This document shows, one piece after another, positions 1-8,433 of a stretch of DNA of 64,000 nucleotides; within the stretch, counting starts at the first letter, position 1; every line of letters begins with the position of its first letter. A program made the translations under genes and the position numbers. The notes beneath the pieces were generated by a model, which was given only the letters and a program-made list of their open reading frames with translations, searched no databases and was not told the DNA's origin. This DNA comes from an uncultured Bacteroidales bacterium. Lineage in GTDB: Bacteria > Bacteroidota > Bacteroidia > Bacteroidales > Bacteroidaceae. The stretch covers positions 5,403-69,402 of the forward strand of contig CALKIW010000119.1 of the NCBI GenBank assembly GCA_937995875.1, in the 5' to 3' direction.

Positions 1-867
1 TTGCCCATCATTTTACGTAGTAGTGCTACGGGAGAGTGGACTTTCTGTACGGCGGAAACATTGCCTGAGCCCTTTTATTTCGATGCAGAACATCACGGCA
101 AGATATATGAGAAGATGGCTGACGGCACAACCGTGCGCCCGATAGACTTGAGCATCACTAAGAGTGTAGCTCAGATATGGATAGTGGTGATTATACTGAT
201 CAGCGTTTTTCTTTCTTGTGCAAAATGGTATAAGAAACGTGATGAGAAAAGCGAAGCACCGAAAGGGTTTGTCGGAATGATGGAAATGTTTGTGATGTAT
301 ATCAATGATGACATCATAAAATCGTCTATTGGCGAAAAGCATTACCGCAGGTTTGCCCCTTATTTACTGACGGTGTTTTTCTTCATTCTTACTTGTAATT
401 TGGTTGGACTGATACCGGTTTTTCCCGGTGGAGGAAATGTAACCGGCAATATCAACATTACGTTTTTTCTTGCCGTATGTACAATGTTGGCCATCAATAT
501 CTTTGGTAACAAAGCGTATTGGAAGGATATATTCTGGCCACATGTCCCTGTTTTTCTGAAGGCACCAGTGCCATTGATGCCGGTTATTGAACTTTTTGGT
601 GTGTTTACCAAGCCATTCGCCTTGATGATCCGTCTCTTTGCGAATATGATGGCAGGGCATGCGATTGTCCTGAGTTTCACTTGCGTGATTTTCTTGGGAT
701 GGACGATGGGAGTTGGTCTTGGTTTGGGGTTGAATGCTTTCGGCATTATCATGTTGCTGTTCATGAATGCCCTTGAAATACTGGTGGCCTTTGTACAGGC
801 TTATGTGTTCACACTGCTTAGTGCGGTGTTCATCGGTTTGGCTCATCAGGAAAGTGTCGCAGAGTAA
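1..867 (+). CDS. atpB: ATP synthase F0 subunit a (5'-partial)
   Basis: This is the proton-channel subunit a of the F1F0 ATP synthase in the inner membrane. The reading frame is open from the first base of the window, and Bacteroidota AtpB is usually longer than the 288 residues seen here, so the true start is probably upstream and the TTG at position 1 need not be the start. The C-terminal half has the family signature RLFANMMAGH, which carries the essential arginine facing the c-ring, preceded by FGVFTKPFALM. Several hydrophobic helices are visible from about residue 55 on. It is followed by atpE after about 100 bp and opens the B-E-F-H-A-G gene order. The atpD and atpC genes expected in Bacteroidota would lie outside the window. 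Confidence 0.95.
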   Translation: MPIILRSSATGEWTFCTAETLPEPFYFDAEHHGKIYEKMADGTTVRPIDLSITKSVAQIWIVVIILISVFLSCAKWYKKRDEKSEAPKGFVGMMEMFVMYINDDIIKSSIGEKHYRRFAPYLLTVFFFILTCNLVGLIPVFPGGGNVTGNINITFFLAVCTMLAINIFGNKAYWKDIFWPHVPVFLKAPVPLMPVIELFGVFTKPFALMIRLFANMMAGHAIVLSFTCVIFLGWTMGVGLGLGLNAFGIIMLLFMNALEILVAFVQAYVFTLLSAVFIGLAHQESVAE

Positions 868-966
868 TATTACAGAAAATCTCGTGAAATTATAATGTGG
901 AGTAACGTATGCTCCAACAAACGTAAACGAATAAATAATAAATAACAATTTAAAAAACTTAGAATT

Positions 967-1206
967 ATGATTATTTCAACATTATTGGCTGCAGAAGGCT
1001 TGGCACAGCTGGGTACGGGTATTGGTGCAGGTATTGCTACGATTGGCGCAGGTATTGGTATTGGTAGGATTGGTGGCCAAGCTATGGACGCTATCGCACG
1101 TCAGCCAGAGGCTTCGGGCAAGATTCAGACAAATATGATTCTTACTTCTGCATTTGTTGAGGGCTGTGCGCTTTTTGCTATTGCAGCCTGTGCATTCTTG
1201 ATCTAA
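967..1206 (+). CDS. atpE: ATP synthase F0 subunit c
   Basis: A 79-residue hairpin proteolipid that forms the rotor ring of ATP synthase. Two hydrophobic helices flank the polar loop RQPE (residues 45-48), and the ion-binding carboxylate is Glu65 in FVEGCALF. The glutamine and serine ligands that mark sodium-type rings (Gln32 and Ser66 in the Ilyobacter protein) are Ile and Gly here by hand alignment, so proton coupling is the better inference. The glycine-rich first helix (GIGAGIATIGAG) fits tight helix packing in the ring. It lies between atpB and atpF, with an A-rich leader before the ATG. Confidence 0.96.
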   Translation: MIISTLLAAEGLAQLGTGIGAGIATIGAGIGIGRIGGQAMDAIARQPEASGKIQTNMILTSAFVEGCALFAIAACAFLI

Positions 1207-1219
1207 TAAAGAATATCAA

Positions 1220-1741
1220 ATGGATAATTTACCATCAATATTAACGCCGGACTTAGGACTCCTGTTTTGGATGCTCTTGGCGTTCTTGGTGGTCTTTGGT
1301 GTTCTTGCTAAATTTGGTTTCCCTGCCATTACAAAAATGGTGGAAGACCGAAAGAAATACATTGACGAGAGTTTGCGCAAGGCACACGAAGCCTCAGAAC
1401 GACTTGAGAATATTAAGCAGGAAGGTGAGTCCATGCTGCAAGAGGCTCGTGAGAAACAGGCTATGTTGTTGAAAGAAGCAACAGACACTCGCGATGCTAT
1501 CATAGAGAAAGCTCAGGAGAGAGCGAGGGCAGAAGGTGCTCGGTTGCTATCTGATGCCAAGACGCAGATAGAGGCAGAGAAACAGAATGCTATTCGCGAC
1601 ATCCGCTCCCAAGTGGCAGAACTTTCTGTGAAGATTGCAGAGAAGATTGTCAAGCAACAGCTTTCCTCAGACGATAAGCAGATGGAACTGATAGACAAAC
1701 TGCTGGATGAGGTTTCTGAAGATAACAAACGTGAACAATAA
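1220..1741 (+). CDS. atpF: ATP synthase F0 subunit b
   Basis: Peripheral-stalk subunit b, 173 residues. It has one N-terminal membrane helix (about residues 8-30, LGLLFWMLLAFLVVFGVL) and then a long, charged, heptad-like helix (about 40-160) rich in E, K, R, A and Q, as expected for the dimeric coiled coil that links F0 to the F1 crown. It starts 13 bp after the atpE stop and is followed directly by atpH, so it is clearly within the operon. Length is normal for the family. Confidence 0.95.
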   Translation: MDNLPSILTPDLGLLFWMLLAFLVVFGVLAKFGFPAITKMVEDRKKYIDESLRKAHEASERLENIKQEGESMLQEAREKQAMLLKEATDTRDAIIEKAQERARAEGARLLSDAKTQIEAEKQNAIRDIRSQVAELSVKIAEKIVKQQLSSDDKQMELIDKLLDEVSEDNKREQ

Positions 1742-1752
1742 ATGTGCAGCTT

Positions 1753-2289
1753 ATGGAATTAGGTGTAATATCGGTTAGATACGCCCGTGCGCTGATGAAA
1801 AGTGCTACGGAGTTGAAGCAAGAGGACAAGGTTTACAAGGAGATGCAAGTGTTAGCACAGAGCTATATCCAAGTACCGGAGCTTCGCTTCACGATAGATA
1901 ACCCCATGCTCGCCCAAGACAAAAAGCAAACTTTGCTCGAAACGGCTTGTGGAACTGAGGTTTCCGACCTGACGAAGCGATTCATTGCTCTTGTCTTGAA
2001 AGAGGGCAGGGAGAGCACCCTGCAATTTATGGCTGCCTCTTACATCACGCTTTATCGACAACAGAAGAATATCACTCGTGGAAGGCTCATCACTGCTACG
2101 CCGGTTTCTCCGGACGTGGAGGCAAAGATGAAGCAGATGGTGGTGAGTAAAACACGAGGTACCGTTGAGTTTAATACAGAGATAGACCCTGATATCATTG
2201 GAGGTTTTATCTTGGAGTATGATACCTACAGAATGGATGCAAGCGTAAAGACCAAGCTCAATACAGTCTTGACCGCATTGCGGAAATAA
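1753..2289 (+). CDS. atpH: ATP synthase F1 subunit delta
   Basis: Subunit delta joins the b stalk to the top of the F1 crown. I chose the ATG at 1753, giving MELGVISVRYARAL, a typical OSCP/delta beginning. A GTG three codons upstream (1744) is possible but leaves only 2 bp after the atpF stop. The product is 178 residues, the usual length. The C-terminal segment with DPDIIGGFILEYDTYRMDASVK matches the conserved delta signature (GGxxxxxxxxxxDxSxxxxL). It lies between atpF and atpA. Confidence 0.94.
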   Translation: MELGVISVRYARALMKSATELKQEDKVYKEMQVLAQSYIQVPELRFTIDNPMLAQDKKQTLLETACGTEVSDLTKRFIALVLKEGRESTLQFMAASYITLYRQQKNITRGRLITATPVSPDVEAKMKQMVVSKTRGTVEFNTEIDPDIIGGFILEYDTYRMDASVKTKLNTVLTALRK

Positions 2290-2305
2290 ACAATAAATAA
2301 TAACA

Positions 2306-3898
2306 ATGTCAGATAAAATAAAACCAAGCGAAGTATCAGAAGTTCTTCTGAAGCAACTAAAAAACATCAGTGCCGACGAGAAGTTTGACGAGGTAGGTAC
2401 AGTGCTTACAGTCAGCGATGGAGTGGCACGAATTTACGGTCTTCGCAATGCTGAGGCAAATGAGTTGCTTGAGTTTGAGAATGGTACGATGGCTATTGTC
2501 ATGAACCTTGAGGAAGACAACGTGGGTTGTGTTCTGTTAGGGTCTACGGTTGGCATCAAGGAGGGACAGTCGGTGAAACGCACCCATCGCATTGCTTCTA
2601 TCCGTGTGAATGACAGTTTTTTAGGACGTGTGGTTAATCCGCTGGGTCAGCCTATTGATGGCAAGGGAGACCTCGATTTAACAGAGTCTTTCGAGATGCC
2701 GCTTGACCGTAAAGCTCCCGGTGTGATTTATCGTCAGCCTGTAAAAGAACCTTTGCAGACCGGATTAAAATCCGTAGACTCCATGATTCCTATCGGACGT
2801 GGTCAGCGCGAGCTCATCATTGGCGACCGTCAGACAGGCAAGACAGCCATTGCCATCGATACTATTATTAACCAAAAGGGCAACTATGAGGCCGGTAAGC
2901 CCGTATATTGCATTTATGTTGCTATTGGTCAGAAAGCCAGTACGGTAGCGACTTTGGTAGAGACGCTGAGGGAACGCGGTGCTTTGCCATATTCCATTAT
3001 TGTGAGCGCCACGGCTGCCGACCCTGCTGCCATGCAATATTATGCGCCGTTTGCGGGAGCCGCCATAGGAGAATATTTCCGCGATCGGGGATACCACGCC
3101 TTGGTGGTCTATGATGACCTCTCTAAACAGGCCGTTGCTTATCGTGAGGTTTCCTTGATTCTTCGTCGTCCGTCAGGACGTGAGGCTTATCCCGGTGATG
3201 TGTTCTATCTTCACTCTCGCTTGCTTGAACGTGCGGCACGAATTAACAATCAGCAGGAAGTAGCAGAACAAATGAATGACCTCCCCGAATGTCTCAAGGG
3301 ACATGTACGTGGCGGAGGCTCTCTCACAGCACTGCCTATTATTGAGACGCAGGCCGGAGACGTGTCTGCCTATATTCCGACGAACGTAATCTCTATTACC
3401 GACGGGCAAATTTACCTTGAGTCTAATCTTTTCAACCAAGGTTTCCGCCCTGCCATCAATGTGGGTATTTCGGTATCTCGTGTGGGTGGATCGGCACAGG
3501 TAAAGAGTATGAAGAAGGTTGCCGGAACACTGAAGATTGATATGGCTCAGTATCGTGAGCTGGAGGCTTTTTCCAAATTTTCGAGTGATATGGACCCTGT
3601 AACAGCAATGACACTTGACCGAGGAAGAAAGAACAATCAGTTGCTGATACAGCCTCAATATAGTCCGATGCCAATGGGAGAACAAATTGCTATTCTCTAT
3701 TGTGGTGTACACGGATTGATGCAAGGAGTTCCTGTAGAACAGGTGCGCACTTGTCAGGATCAGTTCCTTGAGCAGATGCGGTCGCAGCATCAGGATGTGT
3801 TGGATGAGCTTGCCAATGGTAAACTCGAAGACTCCAGCACCAAAACCATAGAGGAAGTAATGGGTAACATTATCGGACAATTTAAGAAAAAGAAATAG
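2306..3898 (+). CDS. atpA: ATP synthase F1 subunit alpha
   Basis: Non-catalytic nucleotide-binding alpha subunit of F1, 530 residues. The Walker A motif GDRQTGKT is at about residues 173-180. The central RecA-like domain includes YCIYVAIGQK and ALVVYDDLSKQAVAYR, and the signature PAINVGISVSRVGG follows near residue 390. The N-terminal beta-barrel region (about 25-95) and C-terminal helical region are complete. It starts 16 bp after atpH and ends 8 bp before atpG. Confidence 0.97.
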   Translation: MSDKIKPSEVSEVLLKQLKNISADEKFDEVGTVLTVSDGVARIYGLRNAEANELLEFENGTMAIVMNLEEDNVGCVLLGSTVGIKEGQSVKRTHRIASIRVNDSFLGRVVNPLGQPIDGKGDLDLTESFEMPLDRKAPGVIYRQPVKEPLQTGLKSVDSMIPIGRGQRELIIGDRQTGKTAIAIDTIINQKGNYEAGKPVYCIYVAIGQKASTVATLVETLRERGALPYSIIVSATAADPAAMQYYAPFAGAAIGEYFRDRGYHALVVYDDLSKQAVAYREVSLILRRPSGREAYPGDVFYLHSRLLERAARINNQQEVAEQMNDLPECLKGHVRGGGSLTALPIIETQAGDVSAYIPTNVISITDGQIYLESNLFNQGFRPAINVGISVSRVGGSAQVKSMKKVAGTLKIDMAQYRELEAFSKFSSDMDPVTAMTLDRGRKNNQLLIQPQYSPMPMGEQIAILYCGVHGLMQGVPVEQVRTCQDQFLEQMRSQHQDVLDELANGKLEDSSTKTIEEVMGNIIGQFKKKK

Positions 3899-3906
3899 GA
3901 TAAACT

Positions 3907-4881
3907 ATGCCTTCATTAAAAGAGATCAAGACCCGTAGAGCCTCTGTTCAGAGTACTCGTAAGATAACGAGTGCTATGAAGATGGTTGCTTCGTCTAAAC
4001 TTCATCATGCCCAGATAGCTATTCAGAATATGTTACCTTACTCCGAGCTGTTGGAACATATTCTCAAGGAGTTTCTGGCTTCTGAGCCCAATGCTCAGAG
4101 CAAGTTAGACGAAGAACGTCCTGATGTCAAGCGTGTAGCGTTGATAGTCTATTCGTCCAATGGCCCTTTATGTGGAGCATTCAATGGAAATATTATACGC
4201 CAGACAAAGCAGATAGTTGACGAGTATAAGGCTCAGGGTATTAGTGAGATAACTATATATCCCATAGGCCGAAAGATTGCTGAGAAAGTTGCCAAATTAG
4301 GCTGTAAGTCTGCTGGAAACTTCATGGAATTGGCTGACAAGCCTAATGCTCACGATTGCAGTGAAATTGCTAAAGAAGTAGCAAAGAAGTATGCCGATCA
4401 TGAATATGATAGGGTAGAGTTAGTCTATCATCATTTTAAAAGTGCCGGCTCTCAAATTCTTACGCGTAAAACCTTCTTGCCTATCACTCTTTCTGTAGAG
4501 ACTATTGGCGAAGACAATGATCGTGACCTTTCTTCCACATTGGCCACAGCTAAGGCTCAGGAATACCTTCGTAAGAAAGGGAAGAAAAGGGATGGCAGAA
4601 AGCAGGGAGAAGCTGAGCCACTCAACGATAATTTTATCGTGGAGCCGGATATGAAAACCGTGCTGAAGGTACTCATTCCTAAAATGCTCAACCTTATGGT
4701 CTACACAGCTTTGCTTGATAATGTTGCATCGGAGCATGCAGCCCGCATGGTGGCAATGCAGACCGCTACAGACAATGCTGATGAGCTTCTCAGAGACCTC
4801 AGCCTGCAATATAATAAGAGCCGTCAGGCCGCTATTACCAACGAGTTGCTTGACATAGTTGGTGGGGCTGTGGATAATTAG
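3907..4881 (+). CDS. atpG: ATP synthase F1 subunit gamma
   Basis: Central rotor shaft subunit of F1, 324 residues. The N-terminus (MPSLKEIKTRRASVQSTRKI followed by TSAMKMVASSK) and the C-terminal helix (EHAARMVAMQTATDNADELL) form the conserved coiled-coil shaft. The protein is somewhat longer than the roughly 290 residues of E. coli gamma; the extra length is a charged insert around residues 200-240 (KKGKKRDGRKQGEAEP), a lineage-specific loop of unknown purpose. It is the last gene of the operon and is followed by an intrinsic terminator. Confidence 0.96.
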   Translation: MPSLKEIKTRRASVQSTRKITSAMKMVASSKLHHAQIAIQNMLPYSELLEHILKEFLASEPNAQSKLDEERPDVKRVALIVYSSNGPLCGAFNGNIIRQTKQIVDEYKAQGISEITIYPIGRKIAEKVAKLGCKSAGNFMELADKPNAHDCSEIAKEVAKKYADHEYDRVELVYHHFKSAGSQILTRKTFLPITLSVETIGEDNDRDLSSTLATAKAQEYLRKKGKKRDGRKQGEAEPLNDNFIVEPDMKTVLKVLIPKMLNLMVYTALLDNVASEHAARMVAMQTATDNADELLRDLSLQYNKSRQAAITNELLDIVGGAVDN

Positions 4882-4904
4882 GACACTACGACAGATACAG
4901 ATAG

Positions 4905-4945
4905 TAGGAGATAATCACCCTTGAGGTGTTTGTCTCCTATTTTTC
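4905..4945 (+). terminator. Intrinsic terminator of the atp operon
   Basis: TAGGAGA (4905-4911) pairs with TCTCCTA (4933-4939), and inner CACC pairs with GGTG. A run of T follows. It lies about 25 bp after the atpG stop and is well placed to end the operon transcript. Confidence 0.8.
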
Positions 4946-5161
4946 GTTTTATCGTTTTCGTCGATTGAGCAGCTAAGTTTTTCGTTTTACTTTTAAATCC
5001 TATATAAACTATTGTTATCGGTCAATGGAGAACACAGATGATATTTACTGGGGAGATAAAAGCTCAGTAGGCATTTACTTTAGGAGCGCATTGTACGTCC
5101 TACGATAGTGGTAACCATGTATTCACAAAACAGGATTGAAAACAGAAAGTTGGATGTAGGA

Positions 5162-5243
5162 ATTCTTCATTCTTCACTCCTCATTCTTTATTCTTCCCTT
5201 CTCATTCTTCATTCTTCTCTCCTCGTTCTTTATTCTTCATTCT
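5162..5243 (+). repeat. 21-bp pyrimidine-rich tandem repeat
   Basis: Three full units of 21 bp (5162-5182, 5183-5203, 5204-5224) and a partial fourth unit, each built on ATTCTTyATTCTTC followed by a short C/T stretch. It lies in the 5' extension of repeat copy A. Copy E has only one comparable unit (about 53990-54022, opposite strand), so the unit has expanded in copy A or contracted in E. Confidence 0.85.
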
Positions 5244-5357
5244 ATAAAATATATTTACCGTTTTTTGATCATTATTTTCGGGTCATCCAGCGCAAAAAGG
5301 GCTATGTTTTTTCGTCAAAATCGGGTCGGGTATTCCTAAAAATCGCAAGGGTGCTGC

Positions 5358-5467
5358 GATTGAGACTTTCTCATAACATGGTTAGGCCTTATCGTCAGCG
5401 CGGAAGAGCCTTAATCACACTGCGGTTGAAGCCTTGTCATCATGCCGTTTGATATTCAATCGCAAGC
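5358..5467 (+). repeat. Five-unit 22-bp array (copy A)
   Basis: Five adjacent degenerate units of exactly 22 bp start at 5358, 5380, 5402, 5424 and 5446. The best match to the family consensus is the unit at 5402, with AGAGCCTTAATC in the middle and CTGC at the end. The last unit carries CGTTTGATATTCAATCGC, which is nearly identical in copy B. The array begins 51 bp after the GGGCTATG box. Confidence 0.85.
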
Positions 5468-5982
5468 GGAAAAATAGGAAAATAAAGGTCGGTTTTTCAA
5501 AAACGCTGACTGTCAGGCGTTTATAAACTATCGCAATTCTCGCGTATTTTGGACGAGGGCAAACTTATTTTTAAATAAGCAAAAATTAGAGGACCTTTTG
5601 TTCATATAATTTACCATTTCTAATTCTTAAGAATCTGCCTTCGGGTCAAGAAGACATTTTCAAGATTAACCTTCAGGAGTGCGTGAACATACAGTCTCTG
5701 CTTTGATGCAAACGTTTCTGCGTAGGCATAGCCATTATTTCAAAAAATGAATGTATGACTGTTTATGTACCAATGGGTTAAGCCTAACAATAAAATGGAT
5801 TTTTATGTTATTACAGCAGAGCCTCGAAGGAGTAATAAGTATGAGATAACTTAACCGTCTGTAATCGTGTGTGTAATCAGAGATTTTATCCTTTCTGTGG
5901 TTGGATTTTCAATAGCAAATAAGCAAGAACTATATATGCAAAATAGCGCGCTTTGCTTTCTTATTTTTATTTAGTCTAATGC

Positions 5983-6013
5983 TTGGTAGAGTCGAAAAAT
6001 AGTCTTAACTTTG
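5983..6013 (+). promoter_or_regulatory. Bacteroidota-type promoter of the rep-yggS-purA-hisS operon
   Basis: A TTG at 5983-5985 is separated by 20 nt from TAACTTTG at 6006-6013, close to the Bacteroidota -33/-7 consensus. It predicts a leader of about 40 nt before the ATG at 6061. Confidence 0.7.
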
Positions 6014-6060
6014 TAAGCATCTTTATAGGAGAAAATGCGGCTAAAAGGTAGCACAAACCA

Positions 6061-7206
6061 ATGACAGAAGAGAATTCAACAATAAATCAGACAGTTAGAA
6101 AACGCAGGTCTACCTGGGCTGCCGCGAATGTTGGCAAAGGAAAAAAGCGCAAAGTGAAGCGTAATATTCCGTCTGACTTAATCCCCATCGAAGAAGAGAC
6201 TTGGTTGTTGCAGCCGATAGCGGTCACAATGATGCGCCATGATTATTCGCTCATCCAAATCAGAATTCTCGTAACGATTGTTGAGTTTATGCAAAGTAAA
6301 CTCTATAGTATTCTGAATAAGAATTATAGACAGCCTGAAATTTTTTCGGACGCAGAACTGGATAACGACGGACGACTTGAAATCAAGACCCTGTTCAAAA
6401 CACTTGGTGTAGACCCTAATCATTATCCGCAACTGAAAGAGAGCCTGAAGATGCTGGCTGCTATTCCGGTAGAGATTCCTTATAAAACCACTGACGGCAG
6501 GAATTACCTTAAAGTTACCAACCTTTGTGACGTCTATATTCCCGAAGACAGGGGCTTGTATGAGAAGTATGCCGTGTTGAAAATCGATCGTACGGTTGCT
6601 CAGCGGTTGGTATCTCTCGACTTGGGCTATCACAAGCTGGGCAAGCAGATTGTGTTTGCATGCCGCAATCGCTATACCCAGCGCATTTATATGTTTATCG
6701 GAAGTTGGCTCGACAAAGGGGGTACGCGTATCAAGACGGAGGAATTTCGCAAGATGCTTCGATTGGAAGATAGTTATAAGCGTTTCAGTGATTTTACTCG
6801 TCGGGTGCTCGAACCGGCTAAGGAAGAATTGAAGTCATTGGCTGAGAACGGTTTTTGTGATTGCTATTTCGATTACGAAAAGCGTTATAATCACGGACAA
6901 CGTGGAGGAGAACCCGATGAGCTGCTGTTTCGTATCTATCGTCCGAAGAGCAAACTCAATCAGCAGTTGAATGATATTACCGATATGCAACGTAAACAAT
7001 TTACCGATATGCTGGTGCGCTACTTCAGTTTTGATGCCAATGTGGCCAACAAGATGAGTGAGCGCATCACTCCGGAAAATTATCAGAGCGCAGTGAACAA
7101 ACTTTTGGATCTGCGCAACAGACTGCGGTCAGACATCACCATCCACGATCGCGGAGCATACACCTATCGTGTACTTGACAATCTTTTTCGTGGTATTCAG
7201 GAATAA
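6061..7206 (+). CDS. RepB/Rep_3-type replication initiator homologue, chromosomal
   Basis: A 381-residue protein resembling plasmid initiators of the Rep_3 (RepB/RepE winged-helix) type. The support is the segment VTMMRHDYSLIQIRIL (about residues 57-72), which resembles the start of the first winged helix of these proteins, and a second basic region around 195-275 (KQIVFACRNRYTQRIYMF, then FRKMLRLEDSYKRFSDF). The N-terminus is strongly basic (KKRKVKRN). It has its own promoter and is followed after 30 bp by DUF4494 and then yggS, fur and purA, so it sits in a housekeeping operon rather than a plasmid context. I see no iterons, partition genes or mobilisation genes nearby. The family assignment is from memory and moderately sure; its present role is unknown. 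Confidence 0.7.
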   Translation: MTEENSTINQTVRKRRSTWAAANVGKGKKRKVKRNIPSDLIPIEEETWLLQPIAVTMMRHDYSLIQIRILVTIVEFMQSKLYSILNKNYRQPEIFSDAELDNDGRLEIKTLFKTLGVDPNHYPQLKESLKMLAAIPVEIPYKTTDGRNYLKVTNLCDVYIPEDRGLYEKYAVLKIDRTVAQRLVSLDLGYHKLGKQIVFACRNRYTQRIYMFIGSWLDKGGTRIKTEEFRKMLRLEDSYKRFSDFTRRVLEPAKEELKSLAENGFCDCYFDYEKRYNHGQRGGEPDELLFRIYRPKSKLNQQLNDITDMQRKQFTDMLVRYFSFDANVANKMSERITPENYQSAVNKLLDLRNRLRSDITIHDRGAYTYRVLDNLFRGIQE

Positions 7207-7236
7207 AATATAATTTAAAACAAAAATAAACAGTTC

Positions 7237-7755
7237 ATGAAATCCAGAACATCAGATTGGTTTGAGACCAAGATAAAATATGATAAGACCCAGGAAGACG
7301 GGTCTATGAAAACCGTTGCAGAACAATATGTGGTGGATGCCCTGAGTTTTACTGAGGCAGAAGGAACGCTTATCGAAGAAATGTCAGCCTACATCAGTGG
7401 TGATTTCAAGATAGCGGGAATTAAGCCTGCACCTTATCATGAGATTTTTTTCAGCGACGACCCTAAGGCGGATAAATGGTATAAGGCCAAACTCTCGTTT
7501 ATCACATTTGACGAGAAGAGCGAAAAAGAAAAACGTTCTACGGTGAATTACTTGATACAGGCTGCTTCTTTCCCCGGTGCAGTGAAAAGTATAGAAGAAG
7601 TGATGGGCGGCACAATGATAGACTACGTCATCACATCTGTGACAGAAACTCAGTTTATGGATGTGTTCCAACACACCATTAAGACAGAGAAAGAAGCGAG
7701 CGGCGATATGCGTGGAAACGATGTAGCAGAACAAATCAACAACAACGAAGCGTAA
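7237..7755 (+). CDS. DUF4494 family protein
   Basis: A 172-residue soluble, acidic protein without signal peptide or membrane segments, matching the Bacteroidota family DUF4494 (start KSRTSDWFETKIKYDKTQEDG, then VVDALSFTEAE). The function is unknown. Its stop codon overlaps the start of yggS by one base (TAATG), so the two are probably translationally coupled. The C-terminal 25 residues are low in complexity and polar. The operon partners (rep-like gene, yggS, fur, purA) give no clear hint of its role. Confidence 0.8.
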   Translation: MKSRTSDWFETKIKYDKTQEDGSMKTVAEQYVVDALSFTEAEGTLIEEMSAYISGDFKIAGIKPAPYHEIFFSDDPKADKWYKAKLSFITFDEKSEKEKRSTVNYLIQAASFPGAVKSIEEVMGGTMIDYVITSVTETQFMDVFQHTIKTEKEASGDMRGNDVAEQINNNEA

Positions 7756-8429
7756 TGGAAGTAGATGTTGCTAAAAACTTGAATGAAGTGCTTGGCAACC
7801 TTCCGAAGGGAGTACATTTGGTTGCTATCAGCAAGTTTCACCCCAACGAATATATAGAGGCGGCCTATGCAGCCGGCCAGCGGGTGTTTGGTGAGAGTCG
7901 AGAGCAGGAGTTGCGCGAGAAAGTGCAATCGTTACCTGATGATATAAGGTGGCATTTCATAGGCCACTTGCAGAGTAATAAAGTGAAATATATTGCGCCT
8001 TATATTTCTATGATAGACGCGGTGGACAGTGTTAAGCTCCTGAAAGAAATCAATAAGCAAGCGGGCAAGAACAACCGCGTCATTGATGTACTGCTCGAAC
8101 TTCATATTGCAGAAGAAGAAACCAAATATGGTTTCAGTTTTGATGCGTGTCGAAACATGCTTCGGGATGGAGAATGGAAGCAGATGCAGAACATTCGTAT
8201 CTGCGGATTGATGATGATGGCCAGCAATGTTGATGACGAGAGTCAGATTGCTGAGGAGATGAATATGGCGGCCGATTTCTTCGATGAATTGAAGCGTGAC
8301 TATTTTGCCGATGCTGATTATTTTTGCGAACGTTCTTGGGGAATGAGTCATGACTATCGCATTGCAGTGAAGTGCCGTTCTACTATGGTAAGGGTGGGAA
8401 GCCTCATATTTGGCCCAAGAGTATATTAG
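7755..8429 (+). CDS. yggS: YggS-type pyridoxal-phosphate homeostasis protein
   Basis: A PLP-binding protein of the YggS/PROSC family (224 residues, normal length), which buffers cytosolic pyridoxal phosphate and affects amino-acid homeostasis. The PLP-binding lysine is Lys27 in LVAISKFHP. Further family motifs are FGESREQEL, WHFIGHLQSNK and the C-terminal MSHDYRIAVKCRSTMVRVGS, where the family norm is MSxDxxxAIxxGsTxVRIG; HDY replaces the usual DxE here. The ATG overlaps the DUF4494 stop by one base. Confidence 0.92.
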   Translation: MEVDVAKNLNEVLGNLPKGVHLVAISKFHPNEYIEAAYAAGQRVFGESREQELREKVQSLPDDIRWHFIGHLQSNKVKYIAPYISMIDAVDSVKLLKEINKQAGKNNRVIDVLLELHIAEEETKYGFSFDACRNMLRDGEWKQMQNIRICGLMMMASNVDDESQIAEEMNMAADFFDELKRDYFADADYFCERSWGMSHDYRIAVKCRSTMVRVGSLIFGPRVY

Positions 8430-8433
8430 TGCT

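Larger units (their letters stand above)
5035..5825 (+). repeat. Dispersed intergenic repeat, copy A (long form)
   Basis: About 790 bp of non-coding DNA between atpG and the rep-like gene. In this orientation the parts are: a 5' extension shared with copy E (GATATTTACTGG at 5039, GGTAACCATGT near 5109), a pyrimidine-rich tandem repeat (5162-5243), the GGGCTATG box (5299-5306), the 22-bp array (5358-5467), the AT-rich TTATTTTTAAATA box (5575-5587), and a long tail ending in CCAATGGGTTAAGC (about 5770-5784) shared with copies E and F. Copies B, C and D lack the outer extensions. Boundaries are estimated by eye from shared sequence. I see no gene in it; the short frames are not conserved between copies. 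Confidence 0.85.

Noticed and set aside
3173..3880. Long minus-strand frame inside atpA
   Set aside because: It is a mirror of the coding frame of a highly conserved gene and has no recognisable domain.
5108..5452. Open frame of 114 codons in repeat copy A
   Set aside because: It runs through the tandem repeat and the 22-bp array and is not kept in copies C or E; composition is that of the repeat.
5358..5467. CRISPR-like array from the regular units
   Set aside because: Units are adjacent, degenerate and without spacers, and there are no cas genes.
5035..5825. MITE or IS remnant
   Set aside because: No terminal inverted repeats or target duplications can be seen at the borders of the copies, and no transposase fragment is present; a final decision needs all genomic copies.
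6061..7206. Integrated plasmid around the Rep-like gene
   Set aside because: No iterons, partition, mobilisation or toxin genes, and the downstream genes are housekeeping genes in one operon.
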